Shown: piece after piece, positions 53,401 to 64,000 of the stretch
Numbering within the stretch: position 1 is the stretch's first letter
Layout: each line of letters starts with the position of its first letter
NCBI RefSeq assembly: GCF_000208865.1
Contig: NC_018396.1
Location: forward strand, 2,318,630-2,382,629
DNA length: 64,000 bases
Source of the DNA: Neospora caninum Liverpool
Lineage: Eukaryota; Apicomplexa; Conoidasida; Eucoccidiorida; Sarcocystidae
Direction of reading: 5' to 3'
Translations under genes and position numbers: made by a program
The notes under the pieces: generated by a model
Told to the model about the DNA's origin: nothing
The model's database searches: none
What the model saw: only the letters and a program-made list of their open reading frames with translations

Positions 53401-56400
53401 CAGCTACAGACGAGTCGGCTGTAGTCCAGTAGAGAGGAAAACGTATAGCAACTCTCCGAAAGACAAAAAAGGTCGGCTGCCTAGCGTAGCAAGAGTTGGT
53501 ACTCTCGTCGCCCAAGGGGAGCGGTGATAACCTGGAAAGATTGTGTCCCAGAGAGAGCGTTAAGTAAAGGAGTTTTTGTTGGATGTTAAAAAGAACTTGG
53601 AACACAACTGGACGCGCTGGAAAACTGAGGAGAGCGGCACATGCTAACCCAGGAAGGTGTATCAGTAGGCAAGCGTGGTGTTTAAACGTCCCGGCTCGGT
53701 GCCTGCGAGTTGACTTCGTCAGACCCAGGCCTGGGAAAGCCTGGGAAAGCGCGTGCCGTCGCTCCCGAGAAAGTTCGCTCTCATCCTGCAGAGGACCTAA
53801 AAATATTTAATTTTCTGAGGCGAACGTTTCCCGGTTTTAGGCAGGGATTGCAGAGGTTTCTTTCGCGAAGCCAGATGCCGTTCTGCGAAGAAATTCTTCC
53901 AGAGGTCCCTCATCACGTGCGTTGTCCATGGAGCCCCACGTGTGTTTTCTCGACTGTGATTTATCTTTTGGACGCTTAGTGAAGAAATCCGAAAGTCGGA
54001 GTCTGAGGCGACGGAGATGCAGCGGCGCAAGGCTGCAGCCGACCTCAAGCGCATGCAGACGATGATCGTCACCTTGACGAATCAGAATCGGGGTCTCGTG
54101 AAGCAGTGTAAATTGTTAGCTTCGAAGCTGGAAGAATCGACGGGTAACATCGAGAAGCTGAAGGACGCGCTGCAAGTGGAAAAATGCAAGCTGTTGGTGA
54201 GACCCACGATCGCTTTACAGACACCGCAGAAACGGTTTTGTGTGTCTCAGGTCTTACCTCAAAAGCTTTGCGTCTCTCACAGCTGCACTGTTTTTGAGGC
54301 GTAAATGCACAAAGATACACGAAAACCCATGCTTTTTTCACGTTTGCATGGTCACCCACGTTCTGGGTTCACTGCAGGTCTATACATGCAGATACACACG
54401 GACGTACGTACCCTGATTTATATAGACGTGTAAGATGCACGTGCACATACGTTCGGACGCGTATGTATGTATACCCATGTACAAAGAGAAAGGCACACAC
54501 AAACGCACGCACATGCAGCAACCTATCTTCCTGCCCGTGTGTCTCCGTATGTGTATTCATTCCCATCAGCGAAGTTTGGTATCCACTGCCTCGCACAACG
54601 CTCGATCCTGTGATACGAAGCCTTCCTCTACCTGACTACATGCTAGCGCTGTGGAGGCTGCCGAAAGTATATCTTTGTGTGTCTGACCGAAAACGGTGTC
54701 TTCTTAAATACCTTCCCCATGCGTATTTGCCTTTTTGCAGGAAAGTTCGGAGAAAGCGAGAGACGCAGGCCTGCTGCGTCAACGCGTCGCCGTTTTGGAG
54801 CGCAGTGTGAGTGACAACAAACAGCAGACCCAGAATCTTGTTGTCGAGAGGAATTCGCTGAAAGAAGACCGCGATCGCCTCGACAGCGAGGCACAGAGCC
54901 TCAAACGAAGGTGCTCTGCGCTCCTGGAAAACTGCGATACACTTGAAAGCCGTGTTGCTGGCCTCGAGAGCGAGGTCGTCACATGCACGCAACAGTTGAG
55001 GGAGCGTGGGAACGACATCAGTTTGCTGCAAGAAGAGATCCGCGCGGTGAGTCTGGGGGTAGATCAATCTACCCGTCTCCTGGAACAGAAACGGATCACC
55101 CAGCAGCTCCGTTTTCCAACGCAAAGGGTTCGGTTTCAGCGGATGCAGGCCTTCGGGATGCCTCAGAAAGAGCGAAAGAAGACGCCTGCAGCCCCGGTCT
55201 GTAGGAAGAACATCGTCCGCAACTTCATTTTTCATCCTTGGATGTACCGAAAGCTATATGCATACAGAGGCATATATAAACGGCACTGAACGCCCATCAA
55301 ATCTATACGTGTATACGAAGAGGCAGCAAGTCAACTACATTTATGCAGGATTTACACTAGTTTCAGGAGAAATAGCGATATACGTATTTGGATGGTTAGC
55401 GACATAGACTTAGATCGATGGAGACGTAAGAAAGGAGAGATGGCTGAAATCATGCTCACGAAAGGCTATGGGGGAACGCCGAGGTAGACAAGTAGACGGA
55501 TTTACACATTTCTGTAGACTACATTTCGCTGAAGGCTTGTGCCGATGTCTTCTCTGTCCTCGAGTTGTTTCCCAGCGTGCAGAGGAGGCGATGATTTACA
55601 AAGACAACTTGAAGGTCATCTGGTCCTCAGTCGTCGAGCACCTTCCAGTCAGAGAGAGAGATCAAGAAGAAATTTGTGTCTCGCAAAGAATGTCGCCCTC
55701 AGCAGTCCGAATGGTGCATGCGCTTCTCAGCGATGCTGTAGATGAAGCGTGCGCGAGGGCTGTTGACAAAATTGCGTCTGTGTAAGTCTTCGCTTACCTT
55801 CTTCCAGAGGGTGCTACGGTTCGAGTGAAACGCGAAACGGACACGGCTTCACACCGCTGTCGAGGCTTTCTACACAACCATACATCAGTCTGTATGCCTA
55901 CAAATCTCCGTGTGGAGACTCACATGCATGGCTATCTCGATGTGTGTACACCCACACAGAAAACGAACCTGCATGGCCACGACAAACAGAGGTTTACCGT
56001 TCCACGGAGGCAGGAAACAGGACGTGTTTTGTTGCATCTGAGCTTGCAAGACATATCTTTAATGTATCTGTTTATTCGAATATAAGGTACATATTTGACC
56101 ATGAAAAATGGGCTTGCGGAAAGGTACGTCTCCAGGAGACAGGAGGATACTCGGCCGACGAGGTTTGGATTCCACATGCCTGCAAGGATGCCTCCGCCGG
56201 AAGTCTGTGTGCTGTTCTCCCTTGAAGATTGACTAGAGGCGCTCTCAGTTGAAAATAGGAAAGCGCGGGTTCTGTACTCGAAACCAAGAGCCTGGCTTGC
56301 TCCCCTTTCTGTTCTGGCGTTTTTGGCGCGTTGTGTGGGGCTGAAACGCCGGCTGCGGAGATGTCGCCTTCTCGTTTCCCGGACTCTGTCGTCTTTCCAG

Positions 56401-59400
56401 AAAGTACAACAACAGATTTCTCGCTTCTGCCCCCCACAACATGCATTTTGCGATTGCTACACCCCCTGCTTTGTTCAATTGCAGCGCCGATGAGAAGGTG
56501 AAGACAGCGCAGGCGTAAGCATAGCTTTCTTCCTTATACTCGCTCATCACGCCTCGCTTTGTGCCTAAATTCTAAAAGAACACCTGAGAGCGCCGCCGAC
56601 ACACGCATCGCCGCGATCCTCTTAGGAATGACAATCACAGGCATAAGCACCTGGCCCATTTTTATCGAAGGCTATTTCGTTGCTTGGGGCGTCTTTCTGT
56701 TACGAAACCTCTTGACCTCACGTATTACGTGGACGTATTTTCGAGGCTATCCTGGCAAGTGCGGGCGACAATGCCGGCATTCTCACTAAAAGCGGCGCAC
56801 AACAAGAAAGCTGGTACAAAGCTCTATAGCGGGACACAACACACTCTCTATTTTTCTGCATATATGTATATACATCGAGACAGGTCTAGACCCATCCACG
56901 GATGCAAAGCTGGATAGAGAGGTTGATTGCGAGATGGACTCACGGTATAAGTATATGTATATATATACGTATATAGGCAAATACATATATGCAGATAGAG
57001 CTCGTCGGCCATTTTGTCGAAACAGAGTGGGTTTCAGGGTTGAAAGGCCCTGGCCAGTGTCCTGGCACTTTGGGCGTTTGTCTGGTAGATACCAACGTTT
57101 TGGCGGATTTCTCAGGTTCGTTTCCGGCGCCTCATAAATGCGTTTTCACCGTCTGTGCAGCGAGGCAGCGCAAATGAAACAGGAGAAGCTTGCGGAGCAG
57201 AGGATGCGCACGAGTTTTGAGGAGCGGCTTCGAGCAAAGGAGAAAGAAGGTGCAAAACTGGATATCGCACTGGCCCTAGCGAATGAAAAGCTTCTCGCGA
57301 GTGAACAAGAATTGTGCATGTACACCGCATCGAAGACGCAAATGCAAGAGAAGCTACGAACTCTCGAACAGGCGCTCGATGAAGCACTGAAAGAGAAGAC
57401 GGTCCTCACAAAGAGGACGGAGGGTCTCGAGCAAGAACTCGCTGCAATCGCGGATTCCAAATCCGAGATCCATTCGCGATTGGGAATGCGAGAAAACGAG
57501 CTCGTGAATATCTGCAAGGAACGCATGGAAATCGAGGAACGCCTAAAAAGCTACGAGAGAGAGCTCGATTCTCTCAAGACCGGTAAAAAGGGGAATCATG
57601 GCACTGGGGTGCGACGCATGTCTCGGGTCAGTAGCAAAACGTGAGAAGACTTTCCCGCGATATTTGACGGAAAACGCGCATGCGGCAACACCCAAAATAA
57701 CCGAACCTGTAGTTACCAGATCTGGAACCGCATACCGAGACCCCGTTTCCTCGTGTTTCCAGCTGAAGAACATGCCTAGACACCTGCGGAAAGAGAAAAT
57801 GCATGTCGGCAAAAACGCGTTGCATTTCAAGTGCGGTTGAATGCTGTCCAGCCTACAGATAGATATAGATATACATATATATATATATATACATTTATAT
57901 ATACATTTATACATATATATATATATATATATATATGTACATTTATATATATATACTTTTACATATATATATATATATCTATATATATATATATATATAC
58001 ATTTACATATATATATATATATATATACGTGTATATATATACATATGCATATATTTTCAAAATGCGTGAACATCCTTTTCGGGTGCACTTTTGACAGACC
58101 TTCGGCTGAAAAGTAGGAATGTGGGCCATCTTTTAACGCGCGTCGTTCACCCGACGGCATACCGTATAAAGCGTAGCTGAAGACTATCGAGTTCCTCTGG
58201 TGAAACGTAAAGCGGTCGTTTTGCCGCTTTGAGGGCAGCCTCGGCGTTCGGGAAAAGACACGAGGCCAGAGGCTTCACGGAATGAGTCTGTAGCGGCCCC
58301 CTCCGTCCCTTTCCAAACGTTCACAGCGCGCCAGAAAAGGCGAGACTCACGCCGTGCCTCAACAGCCTGTATAAAAACTTACATCGAGCAGATGGTTGGG
58401 AAGGTGGAGATACACGTGGAAAGACCGACAGTGCGCCGCCACGCAGTGCGAACCGGGTTGCTCGGTGGAAACTATACCGCAAAGAGCGCTTGTTTCTGAC
58501 CTTGTATTTTCTGTGTGAAGAGAACGCTCGACTGGAGGCAAAGGCGACAGCAAACCAGCGGGCTTTGTTGACCGAGAGGCAGAAGAATGAGGACATGCAA
58601 GCACTCGCCTTGGAGCTCGAGAGGAAATGTCGCAACACCAAGGTAAACGCAACGCCTGGGACGAATTCCTAGACACAAAGAGACGCTCTACATGGAAAGC
58701 CCGAGTGCGAAAGGTTCCACGTGCATCCACCTCTCGTTGTTCTGCAGGCGTGCAATTCGCATGCGTCGGAGTCGCTCCTATATTTAGGAAAAGGTCTCCT
58801 TTCGCTTACACACATTAGAAAAAACTGTGTTGCAACTTGACTTTCTCTTTCCCTTGTAGAAGGAGTGCGAAGTGCTGCTCGAGGCGAATAAAACGAACTC
58901 AGCCAACCTGATGAAGCAGTCAGCCCGCAAATTCCAGAGCGAGATGCAGGCTCTCCAGTTGAGGCACCGAGAGGAGCTGGAAACTCGCGAAGTTGAGAGC
59001 AGACGCCTCTTGAATTCGCGGTGCGCTCTGGGGAAGATGAGGCAGTCGTATCCGCAGAAGAAAACCCACGGAAACCAGGGAAAAAGGCAGTGGTCTTGTG
59101 TGCTTTCGGAGAAGTTGTCTGGACTTTTTTGTCATCTTGCTGCTTGCGCGAAACAGGCTACCTTCTCTCGCTTGCGCATGATGCCCCAGCGTGACGGTCA
59201 CACTCGCAGAGCCTCTCCCCCTCCATTCCTCGCGTTATTTTGTCTGCACTTTTTGTTCTTCAGCCTCATTTTTCTCCTCCGTTTCTCTCTCGTCACTGTC
59301 CCTCTCGCTCCCTTGTCCCCGCCGGTTCTGCCTCTCCCGAGCCCTTTCGTTCCCTCTCGCTGTTCGTTTTCGCAGTCCGGAATGGGGCTGTAAAGCGGAA

Positions 59401-61016
59401 GCCATGTCGTTTTGGCGCTGCGTCTCAAGCAGCCGTCACGAGTCGTGGCGAGCTCGCGATTACACCGAATGGCATCTCCAGTGATCCGGCAGATTGACAC
59501 GGGGCTGTAGACGTTGGGGCCGAGCCGTGCATAGCTTTGCTTTCTCGGCATCCCCATCCTCGCGAGACGATCGCGTCGTCTGATGCATGCAGGATCGAAC
59601 AGCTTGCCGCCGAAACTGCTCGCCAGCAGGAGAGGCTCATGGCTGAAGCTGAGGCGACAAGGCGAGATCAGCAAACGGAGATTCAACTCCTGAGGTAAAC
59701 GAACGCCCGTCCTCTCCATGATCCGATTGCCGGCGCGCACCTCTACAAATTCATATATATATATATATATACGTAAAACATGTAGTGTTGATCAGGCTTT
59801 TTTGTGTCTATACACGGATATTCATGCGGGAATGTCCTTGCCACGAACGGAATAGGTTAGGCAGTATGGATGTGTGTCGCCATGTAGATCATATTGTGGT
59901 AATCGTATGTACACAGTATACACCCGCTTTTGGGTGTTTCCATGACACCAGCGCGCCACACAAAAGCCCATTTTATCCGCCGTGCAGGGGAGGCGCAGAA
60001 GGCGACTTCTCTCTGAGAGGAAGGACAGAGACAAGGAGGGGCTGTTCCGGGAATTGAACCCGGGACCTCTCGCACCCTAAGCGAGAATCATACCACTAGA
60101 CTAAACAGCCGACAACGCTTTTTTGTCGTCGGCGGTGCATGCAGTGAGAGAGGCATGACCCGTTGAAGAGGCGCTAGGGCGAGCACAGCTGCTCATGGGG
60201 CCGCCCTTCGCTCCCAGTCCGGAGTGAAGCCGTCGAAAACAGACGTTTCACACAAAAAACGTCTCCGAAAATAAAACTCGTTTGCTTCGCCGTTTTCGAA
60301 ACACGAGAGTCGACGGTGTACAGATGTGTGCATATATATATATATATTTATTACTATATATATATATATATATATATTTATTACTATATATATATATATA
60401 TTTATTACTATATATATATATTTATTACTATATATATATATATATTGTATATCTTGCGTCATGATGTATGCAGCAACATACAGCATCGTCCTTAGGTTTC
60501 GGCCTTCATCTGCATCTATGTGTATATATGTGTAATGTACACAGAGATAAGTAGATAAGGGTATATATCTATGCAAATATAGATGTACTCGTGAGCAATC
60601 AAGCAGTTGAGGGTTTATTGCATCGTATGCCTACAAACTCTGCATTGTTGTACGCGAATACGTCGGTCTTCCACGAGGCGCATGCTTGCGCCTTCTCGTC
60701 TCTAGAAACTCCAGTGATTGATGCGCTGTGCGTCCAGGTCCAAGATAGCACGAGACCAGGAGAAGCAAACCGAAGGCCTTGATGCCATGTCTCAGCTGAA
60801 TCAGGAACTGAACATTTCCGCAGGTACCTGTCCCTGGAGAACTGTGGCTCATGATCTCGATCCTACAGAAGCTGTCAGGACAGTCGCATGCAGACGCCAA
60901 GTGAGCAGAAAGAAACTGAAATAAAGGCCGCACCTACAACGGGGGCTACAACGCCTGCAGAAATTAATACCGGATCTCTGCTTCCAAAGAAGCCGCGACA
61001 AACGCGTTTGTACTGA
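47460..61016 (+). CDS. large coiled-coil protein, multi-exon
   Basis: From 50080 the exons form an unbroken, phase-matched series: 50080-50396, 50933-51224, 51806-52570, 52978-53180, 53980-54196, 54741-55046, 55576-55781, 56485-56514, 57161-57582, 58521-58642, 58860-59020, 59593-59694, 60738-60823 and a probable last exon 60961-61016, encoding about 1,094 residues. Upstream candidates 47460-47504 ([15 protein letters not shown]), 48332-48443, 48565-48638 and 49138-49240 also agree in phase with one another; at least one exon between 49240 and 50080 is unresolved. The protein is almost wholly Glu/Lys/Arg/Leu/Gln heptad-type coiled coil (for example [33 protein letters not shown]), with a basic tail [12 protein letters not shown]. 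No motor, signal peptide or membrane segment is visible. It is probably a filamentous cytoskeletal, centrosomal or apical-complex scaffold; the family is not recognised. The 5' end and final exon are the least certain. Confidence 0.75.
50802..50833. repeat. perfect 15-bp inverted repeat with 2-base loop
   Basis: Left arm AGCCCACGGAAAGGG (50802-50816), loop AA, and an exactly complementary right arm (50819-50833). It lies in a coiled-coil gene intron, about 100 bases before the acceptor at 50932, and is followed directly by a pyrimidine run. Confidence 0.95.
57859..58053. repeat. compound TA-rich microsatellite array in intron
   Basis: About 195 bases of (TA)n blocks broken by ACATTTATA-type interruptions, in the intron between the exons ending at 57582 and starting at 58521. 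Confidence 0.9.
60039..60110 (-). tRNA. tRNA-Pro (anticodon AGG)
   Basis: The 72-base minus-strand sequence folds as a standard cloverleaf. The acceptor stem is GGCTGTT with AACAGCC and discriminator C; the anticodon stem is CTCGC/GCGAG with loop TTAGGGT; the T arm is CCGGG-TTCAATT-CCCGG. Anticodon AGG is at 60078-60076 and reads CCU (CCN after inosine modification). The A box (TAGTCTAGTGG) and B box (GGTTCAATTCC) fit the RNA polymerase III consensus. There is no intron, and CCA is not encoded. No run of four or more T lies immediately downstream, so the terminator is not obvious. The gene is antisense within an intron of the large coiled-coil gene. Confidence 0.97.
60332..60447. repeat. compound minisatellite of (TA)n plus TTTATTAC
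   Basis: At least four units, each a TA run of variable length followed by TTTATTAC, in the same intron as the tRNA-Pro gene. Confidence 0.9.
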
Positions 61017-63827
61017 GAGGGTTGCCCTAACTCACTGCAGGTTTGGGGGTTCACGGAGGCAGAGACAGGCGAATCCTTGTACGGTTTGGACCTATTTGAG
61101 TCTTCGAGGAGTCCTGTCTCTGCAGCTTTTGTACCGTTGCATTCAGGGAATCCACCGATAAATTCGACGTTGCCCTAAGAGGAAGAAAATCTATGTGCGC
61201 GTCTTTCGTACACAGAAACTGTTGTGCTCGTATTGAAGGTATCTACGCAACGTCACGTTCATGCACAAAGAGGTTCGAAAATGGACTCTATATACGCAAT
61301 TGCATGCCTAACACTCTACCCTCCATGTATTTAGGTCTGAATACGTGGATATAAATTCGCTGAAGAGAAGCAGGAAGAACCGTAGCGGTTGTCCTGAGAG
61401 ACACAGCTTACGTCTCGACATCTACCGCAAAGAGACACGTATCCGCAAGGCGTGTGGCATCTAGGGCCCGTGAAACGATGTTTGCGGAAACTGCTCTTTG
61501 TGCACTGCAGCGCTCGCCGAGCCTAATGGAGTCCACACTCCACTGCGCTCGAGAAGACTTCTCCAGTGGGGGCGTCGCCCATGCTTCGCGTCGCCATGTG
61601 GACGGCCTTTTGTATCTTTCCTCTTCTCCCCTGACAAAGCGGTCGCCTGGGTCGCGTTGCCAGGCAAAATCGCCCGATCGCCTAGCGGGTGCGTCGAGGT
61701 GTATTCATTCTTTCGAGAGTGTGCAGAGAGCAGCACAACGTCACAACTCAGAATAGGAGCCCGAGGTTGGATGGGTCAAAACGCGTTTCCGAGTACTTTT
61801 AGCGGTTCATCCCAGAGCGCGCTTTGAAGGTGCTCTGCGAATAGACAAACGCGAGGTCCTGTTGTGGACGCTTTTGCCAATCTCCTTGCATAGTTTAGAC
61901 ACTTCCACGCCCGGTCGAAGTTCCTTCGGGGGATGCGTTCGATTGGTAGAAGGGAGGGTTTTACGATTTGGAGGCACTGCATTTCCTGGCAGCCTAACGA
62001 ATAATCCTCTCAAGCAAAAAGACGAACGCTCGGTGCACGCTAGGTAACGCGACAGCATGCACACACCCATAGGAACTGTCAACACCTGCACTCAGTGTAG
62101 CAGTAGGTAGAGGCTTTTCCGAGTCGAACAAGAAAAGAATTCTGTCTTTGAAAGAGCTAGCCGGCCGACCCGCGTCCTCAGAACACACAACTTCAAGAGG
62201 TAAATAACTTGTTTTCCCCGTTCCCTCTCCCGTGTGAAACTCGCAATCATCTTCGGCTCTCGGTTTTCTCACCTTTGTGCTTGCCTCAGACTGCCCGTTT
62301 CTGCTTCCGGAAACTACGGCCTTCTGCGTCCAGCCAGCTCAATCTCCCTCGCGCCTGCACTCCGCCTGTCACCCTGTCCCTGCATCACACCGTCCTCGTA
62401 GAGAATCCCTCGTTTCCACGTCTGAAATCGACGGGGCTCCCAGCGCGGCCAGCTCGCCACGCTGCAGCCTTGCCAAGACGTGAAGGCTTCTCAGCGATTG
62501 CGTAAAAACGGCTGCCTCTTTGTACCATCATCAGTTGTATTCTCTCATCTCTTCTCTCTCTTGCCTCTACAAACTTCTGCCTCGCACGCTTCTCCGTTAC
62601 TGTCCTACACCAACTCCACAAATATATATATATATACGTATGGATATATGACAATATGCTCATGTGTCCTGGGGAAAGGACGCCGAGGCCTCAGACGCGT
62701 CTAAACGGCTACCCGTGTCGCTTCCCGGGTCTGCGTTTTGCGTGGGAAGAGGCCCTCTGCGTCAGAAAATGTGCACTTTTGGCTCTGAGTCGACGTTCCC
62801 TTGACAAACTGCCGCATGCGGGACGGGTTCAAATGTGGGCCCCGTCGAGAAAGAACGAGCGGATGGGCCGCGTTCACGCGTTCCTAAAAAGTCTGTGGTG
62901 GGTAAAGGTGGTCCTACGTTGTCGCGAGTCGGCCCAGCGTTTGACGAGCTGCGCGCTTTTTGTCAAAAACCAGATATGGTTTCAGTCGAGACCCAAAACG
63001 GGTCCACTGGTCTCTGGGACGCCGTCACTTCCTAGAACAGCGTTCACTTCCCAGTGCGCGCGCTCTGCTGCTTTTTCGGCCCCTTTCCCCATCTGGATCG
63101 ACACTTAGTTATCTGTCGTGGAGCGTTTTATCGTGGGGCATCTGTACGGGTAAGCTACAGTGTTCAGGTCGGCTTTCTTGAGAGTAATGGTCGGTACCTC
63201 TCCACACGGCCGCATCGCCTCTCAAGCACACCTGAGCTTATCGAGGTGGCGACCCTGGCCAAGAATTCGCGCGTCAATTGTGCATATGCCGGGCTGTCCT
63301 GGAAACATTCCGCCGTGGACTTGTGGGAATCTTGACGAACGACCGAGACCCCGCAGATTCAAATTTCCCCGCGACACAGTCCCGGCGCATACGGCCACCG
63401 TATCTGTATATCTATAATATATGTATATATATATATTTTTTTATAATATGCCTGCGCGACTCTATATGCTTTTTCGTGCATTCACTTGATATCGAGTATT
63501 CTTGACCCGTTTCAGTCTGCGTGTACGTAAACCGAGGATATTCGGAAGACATCGTCCCCTCCACATTCCCGGCACATTTTAGCGGGGAACACAAGAGTGT
63601 CCCTGAAAAGCACACCCATTCAGCGCTTCGACCGAAGCGCCCCCTTCGGCCTCCGGGAGCAGCTATCGCGACGCGTGTGGCAGAAAAGTGCTACGCCTTG
63701 CACCAGCCGTCCACGTCTTCACCCATCGAACGTGGAACGCAGCCCTTTTCCTGCATGCCACACTTGTCCACAGTTCCCTCATCCGCCAACCTCGCGCCCT
63801 CCGCAGAGGTGTCCGTTTCCGCCGTAC
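61017..63827. other. convergent intergenic spacer
   Basis: Lies between the end of the coiled-coil gene and the last visible exon of the right-edge minus-strand gene; it may include introns or further exons of the latter. An open plus-strand stretch at about 61042-61180 begins after a CTGCAG acceptor-like site and could be an alternative last exon of the coiled-coil gene. Short (TA)n tracts lie near 62619-62636 and 63415-63435. Confidence 0.4.
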
Positions 63828-64000
63828 TGGTGAGGGAACGGTCTCGCATTTCCGCAAGCACGATGGACGGGGGTTGACGGTTGACTTCTCTTTCGAGATC
63901 CGTCAACACATCTCGGCGGAGCGTGACGACCTTTGGAGGCGTCCGAATCTCTCCGACCTCGATTCCGTTTCTCAGCTGCATGTACAGCCGATACTGCTGC
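63828..64000 (-). CDS. partial gene at right edge, unknown protein
   Basis: The minus strand is open from the window edge to a phase-1 donor (GTACGG) just below 63828. Visible residues include YRLYMQLRNGIEVGEIRTPP and NRQPPSIVLAEMRDRSLT, a soluble charged sequence I cannot assign. Its 5' part lies outside the window, and downstream exons were not identified. Confidence 0.45.

Noticed and set aside
61042..61180. Alternative last exon for the large coiled-coil gene
   Set aside because: Open and protein-like, but needs an alternative donor near 60900; the 60961-61016 exon fits the phase of the main donor.

Overview
This is nuclear DNA of a coccidian apicomplexan, most likely Toxoplasma gondii or a close relative such as Neospora or Hammondia. 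The evidence is multi-exon genes with GT-AG introns, pyrimidine-rich acceptors, balanced GC, many (TA)n tracts in introns and spacers, Ser/Arg/Glu-rich low-complexity protein sequence, and the character of the conserved proteins (RPS18, S-adenosylhomocysteinase with the approximately 40-residue insert, nucleoredoxin-like thioredoxin, MYCBP/FAP174 homologue). I see no bacterial, viral, organellar or transposon content. All gene models were built by eye from open frames, splice sites and splice-phase agreement; no transcript data were available.

Layout, left to right. A 2.8 kb upstream region leads to a six-exon plus-strand gene (2842-8345) for a secretory-pathway protein with a signal peptide and two C-terminal membrane segments. 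After a 2.4 kb spacer comes a MYCBP/AMY-1 (flagellar FAP174 type) gene at 10756-12583 (+), followed about 360 bases later by a small four-exon gene of unknown function (12944-14330, +). A repeat-bearing spacer precedes a large minus-strand gene (25294-17527) encoding an RS/RE-rich protein with a C-terminal WD40 domain split over four exons. RPS18 follows (27283-28538, +), then a four-exon minus-strand coiled-coil gene (31939-29233).

A thioredoxin-PUB fusion gene lies at 34767-38722 (+). It converges on SAHH (43182-41221, -). A 4.3 kb divergent spacer leads to a large gene of about 18 or more exons for a long coiled-coil protein (47460-61016, +); one of its introns carries an antisense tRNA-Pro(AGG) gene (60110-60039) and another carries a perfect 15-bp inverted repeat. 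The right edge cuts a minus-strand gene whose last visible exon is 64000-63828.

There is no operon logic here. The window mixes housekeeping genes (RPS18, SAHH, tRNA) with a probable redox/p97-linked protein (thioredoxin-PUB), a probable axonemal adaptor (MYCBP), a probable RNA-processing or scaffold WD40 protein, a secretory membrane protein and two coiled-coil structural candidates. The items most worth following are the thioredoxin-PUB fusion, the unrecognised secretory membrane protein, the MYCBP gene with its small unknown neighbour, and the RS-WD40 protein.
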